Assembly: GCA_028281535.1 (NCBI GenBank)
Contig: JANQJS010000022.1
Location: 1-64,000, forward strand
Origin: Sedimentisphaerales bacterium
GTDB taxonomy: Bacteria > Planctomycetota > Phycisphaerae > Sedimentisphaerales > SM23-30
Direction of reading: 5' to 3'
Length of the DNA stretch: 64,000 bases
Part shown: one piece after another, positions 52,918 to 62,704 of the stretch
How positions within the stretch are numbered: position 1 is the first letter of the stretch
Layout of the letters: each line of letters starts with the position of its first letter
Notes under the pieces: generated by a model
Databases searched by the model: none
The model's input: the letters and a program-made list of their open reading frames with translations, nothing else
What the model was told of the DNA's origin: nothing
Translations under genes and position numbers: made by a program

Positions 52918-54507
52918 TTAATTTTCAGAGCTTCCATGGGTGACAGGTTCAGAGGCATCATTATTATCTTTTTTATCTTGCTTGTGGTGCCCATTTGATT
53001 TGGGTTTATCTGTTTTGGTAGGATATGCAATCCGGCCATGATACATACCACAAAGCGTTTTGACCAAGCTCGCTTCGATCAAATGCAATTCACGCATGGT
53101 TAAATCGCATTCATTAAACTGACCATCTAATAACCGTTTCATTAAGATGGAATTAACCACATGCTCAATTCGTGTTGGAGTCGGATCTGCCAGCGCCCGA
53201 GCAGCACCTTCAACAGAATCACACAGCATAACAATGCCAGTTTCACGATTTTGTGGTTTTGGCCCCGGGTATCGAAAATCCGTTTCGTCCAATGAGCGAC
53301 TACTGCCATTTTCAGATTCGGCTTGTGATGCTTTATGGTAGAAAAATTCGACTAAGGTCGTGCCATGATGCGTTTCAATAAACTGCCGTAAGGCTTTGGG
53401 TAATCGATATTCTTTAGCCAATTCTATTCCATCTTTGACATGGCCAATGATAATCATTTTGCTCATCGTTGCCGACAAGCCTTCATGCTGATTGAACGAT
53501 TCGCCTTGATTTTCTACAAAAAATCGAGGCTTATTTAATTTTCCAATATCATGATAATAACTTCCCACACGACACAACAATCCATTGGCTCCTATGGCTT
53601 CCGCAGCGGCTTCTGCCATCATCCCTACCTGCCAACTATGATTAAATGTACCTGGTGCTTCAACAGCCAATCGTTTCAGCAAAGGCTTATTCGCTTCCGT
53701 ATAATCCAGTAAAGTCATATTCGTTGCTGTTCCAAAGGCTTTTTCAACCCAAGGCAGCATCCCTTCAATGACTAATCCAGCAAAGATGGCCATCGTCGCC
53801 CCCAACAAGCTATTCACAAAGATCTGAAAGAGCATATGCTGTTGGCTGTAACCGATGATCCAAATCATCACGAAAACGACCACACCCGCCAGTGCTGAAA
53901 TTTTAACAATCTTGCGGCGGGATCGAATATCACCTAACAACATCGCAGCAATCCCCATACCAACACCTATGGCCATCAATATAGAAAGCCCCTCGTTCTG
54001 GGTGATATAATTATCCCGCAATGCATAAACGGACATTAACGCAAAGATACAACTGATACCTAAAGCCAAACGTCTGGTATACGCTATGATGGTCACCAAC
54101 AACGTTATCATAATTGGGGTAATGACCAGATAGTTTGTTTTTTCCAATTGAAGAATCATCCGCACAACGACAAACATCAACAACATCATAGACAATAAGG
54201 ATAAGCCGTTAAGATGGTCCTTCACAACCCTCGGTTCATAAACATACACATAAGCCCCCATCACAAAGCTCAATACCAACAAAACTAAAAATGTTGATGC
54301 TAATTGATGTGTTGCCTGGGTTCGATCAAATTCGTCGGATGAAAAAAACTGAGGCTGAAAACTTAGTATTAATGAGGCAATGATGACAAACCCCAATAGC
54401 ATCGCCAAAGATATGGGCGATCCGGTGTCACAGAATTTCTGCCATCTGGCTGCACTCTGGCCTTCATGCAAACTGCGAACATCAACGCGTTTTGTTTTTT
54501 TCTTCAT
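52918..54507 (-). CDS. Membrane HD-domain phosphohydrolase (PgpH-like, probable c-di-AMP phosphodiesterase), short form
   Basis: 529 aa. One N-terminal helix (~31-50) and six or so further helices (~70-235) precede a cytoplasmic HD domain: FNHSWQVGMMAEAAAEAIG, GSYYHDIGK, GHVKDGIELAKEYRLP, THHGTTLVEFFYHKA. PgpH proteins degrade c-di-AMP. Typical members are longer because a ~250-aa extracellular domain follows the first helix; here only ~20 residues separate helices 1 and 2, so that sensor is missing. It lies between phoH-like and ybeY, the usual place. The C-terminal tail is Lys/Asn-rich. Confidence 0.88.
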   Translation of the reverse strand: MKKKTKRVDVRSLHEGQSAARWQKFCDTGSPISLAMLLGFVIIASLILSFQPQFFSSDEFDRTQATHQLASTFLVLLVLSFVMGAYVYVYEPRVVKDHLNGLSLLSMMLLMFVVVRMILQLEKTNYLVITPIMITLLVTIIAYTRRLALGISCIFALMSVYALRDNYITQNEGLSILMAIGVGMGIAAMLLGDIRSRRKIVKISALAGVVVFVMIWIIGYSQQHMLFQIFVNSLLGATMAIFAGLVIEGMLPWVEKAFGTATNMTLLDYTEANKPLLKRLAVEAPGTFNHSWQVGMMAEAAAEAIGANGLLCRVGSYYHDIGKLNKPRFFVENQGESFNQHEGLSATMSKMIIIGHVKDGIELAKEYRLPKALRQFIETHHGTTLVEFFYHKASQAESENGSSRSLDETDFRYPGPKPQNRETGIVMLCDSVEGAARALADPTPTRIEHVVNSILMKRLLDGQFNECDLTMRELHLIEASLVKTLCGMYHGRIAYPTKTDKPKSNGHHKQDKKDNNDASEPVTHGSSEN

Positions 54508-54510
54508 ATT

Positions 54511-55449
54511 TTACGACTGATGATTGTTATCGTAAGCCTTGACTATATTCTGAACCAAACGATGACGTACAATATCGACCTGAGTCAACTTAATCAGTTC
54601 GATACCTTTTGTTCCCTTTAGTCGCTTCATGGCATCGGTCAAACCTGAGACCTGGCCATTCCCTAAATCACTTTGGCTGGCATCACCGGTCACGATCATT
54701 TTCGAGTTATTTCCCAGCCGAGTCAAGAACATTAACATCTGCGATGTTGTGGTATTCTGAGCTTCATCTAAAATAATCACTGAATCATTCAATGTACGGC
54801 CACGCATAAATGCCAGAGGAATCACTTCAATGATATCATCTGCCATGAATCGTTTAATTTGAGAATATTCCATCATATCCCCAAGCGCATCAAATAATGG
54901 ACGCAAATAGGGATTAACTTTTTCAAATAAATCGCCTGGCAAAAACCCAAGCTTTTCACCGGCCTCTACCGCTGGACGTGCCAAAACAATTCGACGAATT
55001 TCCTTACTTTTCAGCATCGAGACCGCCATGGCAACTGCCAGATAGGTTTTACCACTCCCCGCTGGCCCAACACAAAATACCAAATCATTCTTTTGAAATG
55101 ATCGTACATATTCCTGTTGGCCCTGTGTACGTGGTGCAATTATTTTATCTTTAATGAAAACGTCAATATCTTCATCTTCCTGACGAGCACGGTTAGACGC
55201 AGCATCCTTGATCAGCATGATCATATCGGAACGACTGATGTGGTCTTTCTTTTCGATATGCTTTTGCATCAAATCCAACAGCACTGCGGCTTGATGTACC
55301 GATTGTTTATTTCCAGAAAGTTTAACCCGACCATCCCGCGCTGTAATGTGGACATCACAGGCATCTCGTAGTGTCTTCAAGTGGGCATCAGCACTGCCAA
55401 ACAACTGCACGCGTTTATCCGCGTTATCTAACGTAACCGTCAGCTCCAA
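54511..55449 (-). CDS. ybeZ: PhoH-like ATPase (YbeZ)
   Basis: 312 aa from a TTG at 55449; the ribosome site is weak and distant but no other start fits the conserved beginning. An N-terminal KH-like part (~1-65) is followed by the ATPase with GPAGSGKTYLAVAMA (Walker A), LGFLPGDLFEKVNPYLRPLFDAL and ILDEAQNTTTSQM (Walker B), GDASQSDLG. It works with YbeY in rRNA processing. Only three bases separate it from the HD-hydrolase gene, so they are cotranscribed. Confidence 0.92.
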   Translation of the reverse strand: MELTVTLDNADKRVQLFGSADAHLKTLRDACDVHITARDGRVKLSGNKQSVHQAAVLLDLMQKHIEKKDHISRSDMIMLIKDAASNRARQEDEDIDVFIKDKIIAPRTQGQQEYVRSFQKNDLVFCVGPAGSGKTYLAVAMAVSMLKSKEIRRIVLARPAVEAGEKLGFLPGDLFEKVNPYLRPLFDALGDMMEYSQIKRFMADDIIEVIPLAFMRGRTLNDSVIILDEAQNTTTSQMLMFLTRLGNNSKMIVTGDASQSDLGNGQVSGLTDAMKRLKGTKGIELIKLTQVDIVRHRLVQNIVKAYDNNHQS

Positions 55450-55480
55450 AGTCTTTTTATTGTCTCCAGATTGTTTAATC

Positions 55481-56383
55481 TTAATTAGGATATAATACTA
55501 AAAATAAATAACCGAAAGGCGCTGCAATAAGCACCGAATCGATTAAATCCATTACACCACCAAATGCTGGAATCTTATTCGCTGAATCTTTAAACGATAA
55601 ATCACGCTTAATCATCGATTCCAGCAGATCACCAAGCTGGCCACTAATTCCGATAATAAAACCAAACAATAGCGATCCAACTATATTTATTATATCAAAC
55701 ATTTGCATAAAAAGCGAAGAAACTATCATCGCCAATATAATTCCTCCTGCAAACCCTTCCCAGGTCTTTGCAGGGCTGATTTTAGGCACCCATTTATGTT
55801 TACCGATTGCTCTTCCAGTAAAGTAAGCGCCTATGTCAGCTGATTTTACCGTAAAAAGAAAGGTTATGACCGCCCCAACTTGCATGGAAATAGGACAGGA
55901 TAAAGAGCCCCCAGAAGGCTCCCACAAACGAATCTGAACAAGAAACCAAAAACCAAGCCCGATATAAACAACTACAAAACAATACATTCCAAGGTTTCTT
56001 ACAGTATGATCTGTACCATATTTTTGTGCCTGAACAATCGCAGCTATGACTAAATAAATCACAAAAAAGATGATGGATATGTCATTTCGAACAGGAAGCA
56101 ATTGTGACCAATATGGCATCAATACAATCCCTAAAATCCCTACAGACATTACAACCCCACATCCCTGATAGCCTTTGGATCTTGCCATAGTTAGTAATTC
56201 TAATCCACCTAAAGCGGCAAGACCACCTGCAACCAAGGCAAATAATATCCCCTGAAATGACTCTGGTAGGATAAAATAATTTTTCGAGGAAAACCAACCT
56301 TCTGCAAAAAGAAGACCGATGAGAACAACGATCATGATCGAACCAAAAAATAATCGTTTTGCCAAAGTTGATTCTAAAGCCAT
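55481..56383 (-). CDS. cdsA: Phosphatidate cytidylyltransferase
   Basis: 300 aa with about eight transmembrane helices. The family signature spans SPAKTWEGFAGG (~200-211) and GQLGDLLESMIKRDLSFKDS followed by IPAFGGVMDLIDSV. The usual GHGG...DRxDS reads AFGG...DLIDS here. It makes CDP-diacylglycerol from phosphatidic acid and CTP at the inner membrane, for phospholipid synthesis. It lies 33 bp after uppS, the common pairing. Confidence 0.93.
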   Translation of the reverse strand: MALESTLAKRLFFGSIMIVVLIGLLFAEGWFSSKNYFILPESFQGILFALVAGGLAALGGLELLTMARSKGYQGCGVVMSVGILGIVLMPYWSQLLPVRNDISIIFFVIYLVIAAIVQAQKYGTDHTVRNLGMYCFVVVYIGLGFWFLVQIRLWEPSGGSLSCPISMQVGAVITFLFTVKSADIGAYFTGRAIGKHKWVPKISPAKTWEGFAGGIILAMIVSSLFMQMFDIINIVGSLLFGFIIGISGQLGDLLESMIKRDLSFKDSANKIPAFGGVMDLIDSVLIAAPFGYLFLVLYPN

Positions 56384-56416
56384 ATGAAACCTGATAGTCA
56401 GATGGTTCTTAAACTA

Positions 56417-57190
56417 TTACTTTTTTGAATTAATATCACCAAACCGACGATTACGTTGAGCAAAATCCTGAACGGCATGCGTCAATGTTTCCTCGCCAAA
56501 ATCAGGCCAGTGAATGTCTGTAACATACAGTTCAGCATAGGCAATTTGCCATAGTAAAAAGTTACTGATCCGCTTTTCACCTGAAGTACGAATTAATAAG
56601 TCAGGGTCAGGAGCTCCTCCGGTATCTAAATGATGATCCACAACAGACTCATCAATATCTTCAACAGAAATTTCTCCCTGCTTAACTTTTTGTGCAATTC
56701 GCTGAACCGTACCCACGATTTCAGCTCGTCCGGAATAATTCAATGCAAGAAACAACGTCATCCCCGTATTGTTTGCACTCATACGGGACGTTTCTCTTAA
56801 CTCTTTAATGACATCATCTGGCAACCCTTCTTCGAAACCAATATGACGCAATTTGATATTATTCCCCATGATGGTTGGACGTTCTTCGATAAGGTATTGC
56901 TTATAAAGCCCCATCAACGTATCAACTTCATGTTTGGGTCGTTTCCAGTTTTCAGTACTGAATGAATATAAACTTAAACATTCAAAACCAAGCTGGGCAC
57001 TTTGCGTAATCACCGAACGTACACCTTTTGAACCATTTCGATGTCCTTCGATACGAGGTAAACCTTTTTCCTGCGCCCACCGACCATTGCCATCCATAAT
57101 GATAGCAACATGCCGCGGCATTTTACGCATTGGAATTTTGAATATTGGATGCATCTCTTCAGATGCGTTTTCGATCAGTTTTTCTGACAT
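56417..57190 (-). CDS. uppS: Undecaprenyl diphosphate synthase
   Basis: 257 aa. The motif HVAIIMDGNGRWAQEKGLPR carries the catalytic Asp; GHRNGSKGVRSVI, SFSTENWKRP and the C-terminal DLLIRTSGEKRISNFLLWQ follow. A ~27-residue N-terminal extension precedes the domain. It makes the C55 lipid carrier for peptidoglycan and LPS. It is 48 bp after purA and just before cdsA. Confidence 0.95.
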   Translation of the reverse strand: MSEKLIENASEEMHPIFKIPMRKMPRHVAIIMDGNGRWAQEKGLPRIEGHRNGSKGVRSVITQSAQLGFECLSLYSFSTENWKRPKHEVDTLMGLYKQYLIEERPTIMGNNIKLRHIGFEEGLPDDVIKELRETSRMSANNTGMTLFLALNYSGRAEIVGTVQRIAQKVKQGEISVEDIDESVVDHHLDTGGAPDPDLLIRTSGEKRISNFLLWQIAYAELYVTDIHWPDFGEETLTHAVQDFAQRNRRFGDINSKK

Positions 57191-57238
57191 AAGATCATTC
57201 TCACTATCAGTTAATTTCGCGATCTTTGATTACAATGA

Positions 57239-58522
57239 TTAGCGAAAGAGTGTTTGATGACGACCGGGACCAACACCAATAATTTTGATAGGTGTTTCGA
57301 GAATTTTCTCCAAAGCTTTCACATAATATTGAGCATTGGTTGGCAATTGTTCAAAACTCGTCATACCGGAAAGATCTTCATCAAACCCAGGTAAGGTTTC
57401 GTACACACATTCAACATTTTCCAAAACATCTGCTTCAGCAGGGAAGAATGTTAACGTTTCACCTTTGTATTTATAAGCGGTACAGATTTTAAGTTCTTTC
57501 ATACCACTCAGAGTGTCAACATGCAATAGTGCAATTTCATTGATGCCACCAATTTTGATGGAATAGCCTACACTAACCGCATCAAACCAACCACAACGGC
57601 GAGGTCGCCCAGTGGTCGTACCATACTCATGCCCTTTTTCTCGAATGAGATTGCCAGTTTCATTATCTTGTTCTGTAGGAAAGGGCCCAGCACCAACGCG
57701 AGACGTATAGGCTTTAGCGATACCCAAAAATCGTTCTACCGCTGACGATGGAATTCCCGTTGCAGCAGCCAATCCAACAGCGCTGGAATTGCTTGAGGTT
57801 ACAAAAGGAAATGTGCCATGATCAAGATCCAGTAACGTTCCTTGAGCACCTTCAAATAACATCGATTTATTTTCATCCAAAGCCCGATGCAATAATTCTG
57901 TGGAATCCAATATCATCGGCCCCAATCGCTCTGCCCATTGTTGACATTTCTCAAACAATACAGCAGCATCCAATGGATCAGTATCATTATAAAGCGCGTT
58001 GAAATAAGTATTCTTTATATTGACAATTCGCTCTAATTTTTCTTTCAGCAGATCTAAATGAAGAAGATCTGCAACACGAATTGCAGTACTACGTGCAATT
58101 TTATCTCCGTAACAAGGTCCAATACCACGTATGGTTGTGCCAATTTTTGCTTTGCCCAGGGCCTCTTCGCTAAGCTGGTCCTGTTTTTTATGATAATCCA
58201 TGACAAGATGGGCTCGGCCAGAAATTTTCAAATTCTCGCCAACCTTGATATCTCTCTTCGCCAAGCCATCAATTTCGCCTAAAAGAATTTCGGCATCCAA
58301 GACAACTCCATTGGTAATGACGCATTGAACATTTTCTCTTAAGATACCACTGGGAAGTAAATGTAATGCAAAAGCTTCTTCGTCTGAAGAACGAACAACG
58401 GAGTGGCCAGCATTGGCTCCACCACTATAGCGAACCACATAATCTGCCGATTCACTGAGTATATCCGCAATTTTACCCTTACCTTCATCACCCCACTGCA
58501 AACCTACAACGCATGTATTCAT
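57239..58522 (-). CDS. purA: Adenylosuccinate synthetase
   Basis: 427 aa, standard length. The GTP loop is LQWGDEGKGKIAD (~9-21), followed by RYSGGANAGHSV, the IMP-binding block TTIRGIGPCYGDK, and the TTGRPRRCGWFD and GVGPGRHQT blocks. It makes adenylosuccinate from IMP, aspartate and GTP in AMP synthesis. It is the first gene of the minus-strand run to recO. Confidence 0.97.
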   Translation of the reverse strand: MNTCVVGLQWGDEGKGKIADILSESADYVVRYSGGANAGHSVVRSSDEEAFALHLLPSGILRENVQCVITNGVVLDAEILLGEIDGLAKRDIKVGENLKISGRAHLVMDYHKKQDQLSEEALGKAKIGTTIRGIGPCYGDKIARSTAIRVADLLHLDLLKEKLERIVNIKNTYFNALYNDTDPLDAAVLFEKCQQWAERLGPMILDSTELLHRALDENKSMLFEGAQGTLLDLDHGTFPFVTSSNSSAVGLAAATGIPSSAVERFLGIAKAYTSRVGAGPFPTEQDNETGNLIREKGHEYGTTTGRPRRCGWFDAVSVGYSIKIGGINEIALLHVDTLSGMKELKICTAYKYKGETLTFFPAEADVLENVECVYETLPGFDEDLSGMTSFEQLPTNAQYYVKALEKILETPIKIIGVGPGRHQTLFR

Positions 58523-58840
58523 AAACTTCCTTTAGTAAACGCTTTAAATTTCACTGTTGCATGATTTATGCGCATTTTCACACAAAAGAGGCAATGCTAA
58601 CAACCTAAATTCGCAGGGTCAAATATAAACTGGAAAGATTTCCTCTTGCTCTTAAAGATAAATTATCAATGTAATCTCAATAAAAACAGATAATTAGACC
58701 GATTTTCCCTTTAGAATTGGTCATCATATCTGGTAACTATTTCTTCTAGAATTATTCGATTCGATGGGGATTGCATTTTCAGGTCACATGACTATAATCG
58801 TGTAACTAACTGATTTAATAATAATATCTTGGAATAAACT
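58523..58840. other. Divergent intergenic region purA / BamD-like gene
   Basis: About 320 bp. Apart from the plus-strand promoter at 58771-58798, nothing could be assigned. The purA promoter must be in the left half. Confidence 0.5.
58771..58798 (+). promoter_or_regulatory. Sigma-70 promoter of the BamD-like gene
   Basis: TTGCAT (58771-58776), 16-bp spacer, TATAAT (58793-58798), 43 bp before the ATG. Confidence 0.65.
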
Positions 58841-59755
58841 ATGACAAAAAATATCATATGCATCATACTGCTAGCCAACTGTATTAGCATGACAGGATGC
58901 TCATTCTTTGAGAAAAAACCTGTCGAATATGCACAACAGAAAGACTTACCCAAAGAATTACAAGACGCCCAAAAAGCTTTAGACGAAGAAAAAGCACGAA
59001 AAGCGTATGGTATTGTAAAAAAATGGATCAAAAAACATCCAAAGCACCCTAATATGGAAGAGGCATTAATCCTCAAAGCGAAAGCAACCAAAGCACGTGG
59101 GTTCCATTATCAAGCAGCAGTTATTTACAACAAAGTTCTCGATGAATTTACTGCTACTGATCAGTTCAATCATATTCTTCATGAACAAGTACAAATCGCT
59201 CAGGATCTCATCAATGGTAAGAAAAGGCGAATCCTTGGTTTTATCTGGATTACAGCACGTCAAGATGCTGTCGAATTATTAGACAAAGTCGTCTCCCGAT
59301 GGCCGGGATCAGATTTAGCTTTAACAGCCCTGAAAATACAAGCAAGTTACTTTTACCAAAAGAAGGATTTCATCCAGGCACAACAAACGTACCAATTCAT
59401 TATAGACAACTATGCTTCAAGTAACTTTTTGAATGAGGCATTATGGTATAACGCGGAATCAACCTATCATCAATTTCAGGATATTTATAATGATAGCAAT
59501 AGTCTGGTTGAAGCCAGAATTCGATATCGCCAAAGCCAACTTGCCGGCCTACCCGTCAATATTACACGATCAGATATCCAAGAGCGCCTAGCGAGCATCG
59601 AAAATAAATTAGCTCAAAAAGAATTCCATATTGCGGATTACTATTACCGCACTAAACGTATGGAACAAGCCAGACATTATTGGAAATATATTTTAGAAAC
59701 ATGGCCTGAAAGCGAATGGGCCAAAAAATCTCAGGACAACCTAACAAACCTCTAG
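58841..59755 (+). CDS. BamD-like TPR lipoprotein
   Basis: 304 aa. A lipoprotein signal with lipobox MTGC (Cys20) is followed by five or so TPR-type helix pairs (EARKAYGIVKKWIKKHPKHPNMEEALI, FHYQAAVIYNKVLDEF, DFIQAQQTYQFIIDNYASSNFLNEAL, MEQARHYWKYILETWPESEWA). The pattern fits BamD/YfiO, a part of the outer-membrane beta-barrel assembly machine, but general TPR lipoproteins look alike. Being next to an LptE-like gene supports an outer-membrane role. Confidence 0.75.
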   Translation: MTKNIICIILLANCISMTGCSFFEKKPVEYAQQKDLPKELQDAQKALDEEKARKAYGIVKKWIKKHPKHPNMEEALILKAKATKARGFHYQAAVIYNKVLDEFTATDQFNHILHEQVQIAQDLINGKKRRILGFIWITARQDAVELLDKVVSRWPGSDLALTALKIQASYFYQKKDFIQAQQTYQFIIDNYASSNFLNEALWYNAESTYHQFQDIYNDSNSLVEARIRYRQSQLAGLPVNITRSDIQERLASIENKLAQKEFHIADYYYRTKRMEQARHYWKYILETWPESEWAKKSQDNLTNL

Positions 59756-59894
59756 TCCCTAAATCGTCCTATAACACACTCTTACAGGACTAGCGGTAAA
59801 ATATTTTGACAATAGTTCTGTTCTAAGCATTTTATAGCACTATAATAAAATAGAGATAAAGCAAAATAAATACGTTTCATATTGAGATCACCCT

Positions 59895-60410
59895 ATGAAT
59901 AAAAACTTATCCTTGTTGATTTTATCGACGTTGTTGCTCTTTTCAGGCTGCCAACAGGGTTCAGAAAGCCAATATACGTCCGAAAGCCTTTATCGGACCG
60001 ATATCAATACCGTATTCATCGAAATGTTTCAATCCCAGAGCTTTCGTAGAAATGTAGAATATGATATTACCCGTGCGGTCAGCCAACAATTAGAATTACA
60101 TAGCCCTTATAAAGTGGTATCAGACCGTCGTAAAGCCGATACAATATTATATGGCAATATCTTAGCGATCAATGAACGAACTGAGCTCCAGCAACGTAGT
60201 TTAGATAGGCCCATATTGAATGAACTCGATATGGTAGTGCAAGTTACCTGGAAAGACCTCCGTAGTGGAGAATTGATTCTAGATAAACACAAAATCAAAG
60301 TAACGGATGATTACACGGTATTGTTAGCCAGTGGTCGAAAAAGTGCAGAGAAAAAAACAGCTGAATCTGCTGCCATCCGCATAGTAGAAGCGATGGAAAA
60401 ACCCTGGTAA
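59895..60410 (+). CDS. LptE-like LPS-assembly lipoprotein
   Basis: 171 aa. Lipobox FSGC (Cys19). The rest is a single LptE-like alpha/beta domain: NTVFIEMFQSQSFRRNVEYDITRAV, ADTILYGNILAINERT, LDMVVQVTWKDLRSGELI and a C-terminal helix KTAESAAIRIVEAME. LptE plugs LptD in the outer membrane for LPS insertion. The length fits the family. It lies 27 bp before ftsH. Confidence 0.8.
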   Translation: MNKNLSLLILSTLLLFSGCQQGSESQYTSESLYRTDINTVFIEMFQSQSFRRNVEYDITRAVSQQLELHSPYKVVSDRRKADTILYGNILAINERTELQQRSLDRPILNELDMVVQVTWKDLRSGELILDKHKIKVTDDYTVLLASGRKSAEKKTAESAAIRIVEAMEKPW

Positions 60411-60437
60411 ACAGACCCTTACTTTTTGCGAGACATT

Positions 60438-62465
60438 ATGACAGAGCCTAATCAAAATAATAATCGACCTGATAAAAATGGACAACGCCCTGGACAAGGA
60501 CCTCCAGCAGGACGTTATCCTAAGAATGCTTTTAGCATCCTTGTTTTCATTACGATTGCGATGATGGCCTTTTTGCTATTATCCAATGATATGAAAAATT
60601 CAACCGAAATTAAATTGTCTGAGTTTTTCAGTCGTCTTGACAATGGAGAAGTTGAAAACGTTATCGTTAAAGACAACCTCATTGAAGGCAGAATGAAAAG
60701 CGATGCCATGGAAGGTAAGGACAACCAAACCGAGACATTTAAAGTCATTATCCAACCTGGTACAGGCAGAGAAGCATGGCTTGTTGAAAAGCTTGAGAAA
60801 TCAGGTGTTAATTGGGAACATGATACGCCCAATACATTTGTAACAATCTTGCTGAGCTTTCTACCCTGGTTACTTTTCTTCGGAATTCTATACTTCCTGA
60901 TATTCCGACAATTCCGAGGTGCTGGTGGTGGCGGCATGCTAGGAAATTTTGGACGAAGCCGTCACAAGCTAAGTACCAAAGATCAATCAAATGTTACTTT
61001 TGATCAAGTTGCAGGCATTGAAGAAGCGAAAGATGAAGTTACTGAGATTATTCAGTTCTTACGAAATCCTAAAAAGTTCCAACGCCTCGGTGGTCGCGTT
61101 CCCCGTGGTGTCTTACTCGTTGGTGAACCTGGTTGTGGTAAAACATTATTAGCCAAAGCGATCGCGGGTGAAGCGGACGTGCCCTTCTTTAGTATTTCTG
61201 GTAGTGACTTCGTCGAAATGTTTGTCGGAGTTGGAGCCTCGCGTGTACGTGATTTATTCAAACAAGCCAAAGAAAACTCCCCTTGCATTATCTTCCTGGA
61301 CGAGATTGATGCCGTTGGACGCAAACGTGGTAGCGGTATTGCTGGCGGAGGAAATGATGAGCGTGAACAAACCCTAAATGCGATCCTCGTAGAAATGGAT
61401 GGATTTGGTAGCAATGATCAAGTTATTGTGATCGCGGCAACCAACCGAGCAGATGTCCTGGATCATGCATTGACACGACCTGGCCGTTTTGATCGTCAAA
61501 TTTTTGTCCCGCTACCAGATGTCAAAGGACGCCTGGAAATCTTGAAAGTGCATGCTAAGAAAATCAAGATGTCGCCTGAAGTCGACTTAAAGCGCATGGC
61601 CAGAGGAACACCCATGTTTAGTGGTGCCGACCTTGAAGCCATTATTAACGAAGCGGCATTGGCAGCAACTATGGCTGGCAAAGAACATGTCGAAATGGGA
61701 GATTTAGAAGAAGCTCGTGACAAAGTCCGTTGGGGTCGAGCACGCCGCAGCCGTGAAGTTGATGAGAAAGAACGTGAAATTACGGCCTACCATGAAGCTG
61801 GCCACGCACTCGTACAAGAATTATTAGAAAACACCGACCCATTGCATAAAGTAAGTATCATCCCTCGTGGCGGCATGGGTGGAGCAACATTTAGCCTACC
61901 TGAAAAAGACCGCACCATGTATTCGAAAAAATATTGCCTCGATTACATTCGCGTTTGCTTTGGTGGTCGCGTAGCCGAAGAACTTTTCTGTGATGATATA
62001 TCCAGTGGAGCCCAGGGAGACATTCAACAAGCGACCGAACTGGCTCGTAAAATGGTCATGGAATGGGGCATGAGCGATCGGCTTGGTTTTATACGCTATG
62101 GCACAGACAATCAAGGCATGTGGTATGGTGAAGGCATGGCAGGCGGCGAATTTTCAGACCGAACATCTGAAACCATTGACTCTGAAATTCGCGGCATCAT
62201 GGATCAGGCATACACAGATGTCAAACAATTATTGCAAACCAATAAGCAACAAATGGAAGATATTACGCAAGCTCTGATCAAATATGAAACCCTAGATGGT
62301 GAAGAAGTCAAACAGGTCATCGCCGGCAAAAAGCTGACAAAGCCCAGCGTGCTGGACCTTTTAGAAGTTGAAAAAAATAAGAAAAATCCACCTGAGTCAA
62401 GTGCTCAAGACAAACCAGAAGAGGATGTTGATCCTGGTTTTGGAACAGTGCCTAAACCAGCATAA
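60438..62465 (+). CDS. ftsH: ATP-dependent zinc metalloprotease FtsH
   Basis: 675 aa from the ATG at 60438 (a TTG at 60426 is possible). Two transmembrane helices (~29-48 and ~136-156) flank the periplasmic domain. The AAA+ domain has Walker A GEPGCGKT (229-236), a small change from the usual GPPGTGKT, then the pore loop [10 protein letters not shown], Walker [10 protein letters not shown] and the second region of homology. The protease site is HEAGH (452-456). It degrades misfolded and regulatory membrane proteins. Full length. Confidence 0.96.
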   Translation: MTEPNQNNNRPDKNGQRPGQGPPAGRYPKNAFSILVFITIAMMAFLLLSNDMKNSTEIKLSEFFSRLDNGEVENVIVKDNLIEGRMKSDAMEGKDNQTETFKVIIQPGTGREAWLVEKLEKSGVNWEHDTPNTFVTILLSFLPWLLFFGILYFLIFRQFRGAGGGGMLGNFGRSRHKLSTKDQSNVTFDQVAGIEEAKDEVTEIIQFLRNPKKFQRLGGRVPRGVLLVGEPGCGKTLLAKAIAGEADVPFFSISGSDFVEMFVGVGASRVRDLFKQAKENSPCIIFLDEIDAVGRKRGSGIAGGGNDEREQTLNAILVEMDGFGSNDQVIVIAATNRADVLDHALTRPGRFDRQIFVPLPDVKGRLEILKVHAKKIKMSPEVDLKRMARGTPMFSGADLEAIINEAALAATMAGKEHVEMGDLEEARDKVRWGRARRSREVDEKEREITAYHEAGHALVQELLENTDPLHKVSIIPRGGMGGATFSLPEKDRTMYSKKYCLDYIRVCFGGRVAEELFCDDISSGAQGDIQQATELARKMVMEWGMSDRLGFIRYGTDNQGMWYGEGMAGGEFSDRTSETIDSEIRGIMDQAYTDVKQLLQTNKQQMEDITQALIKYETLDGEEVKQVIAGKKLTKPSVLDLLEVEKNKKNPPESSAQDKPEEDVDPGFGTVPKPA

Positions 62466-62704
62466 TTGCTTCACATCTGCTTGTGGATTATTGGACTAAA
62501 TCTAGTCTGAATAATGTGCTGCGAACCGTTATAAGTGGAACTTTGTTCATAATTTTACCCACATAAGGGTTTTTCTGAGTATAACTTACCAACATTAACT
62601 CATTTCTATCCATCTTTTGGTCGATTTATGATATGTATGAAGGTTTCGTGAAATTTTAAATTGTAAAATTTCATTGAAGTTCTTCACAATCATAAGGAAA
62701 CCGA

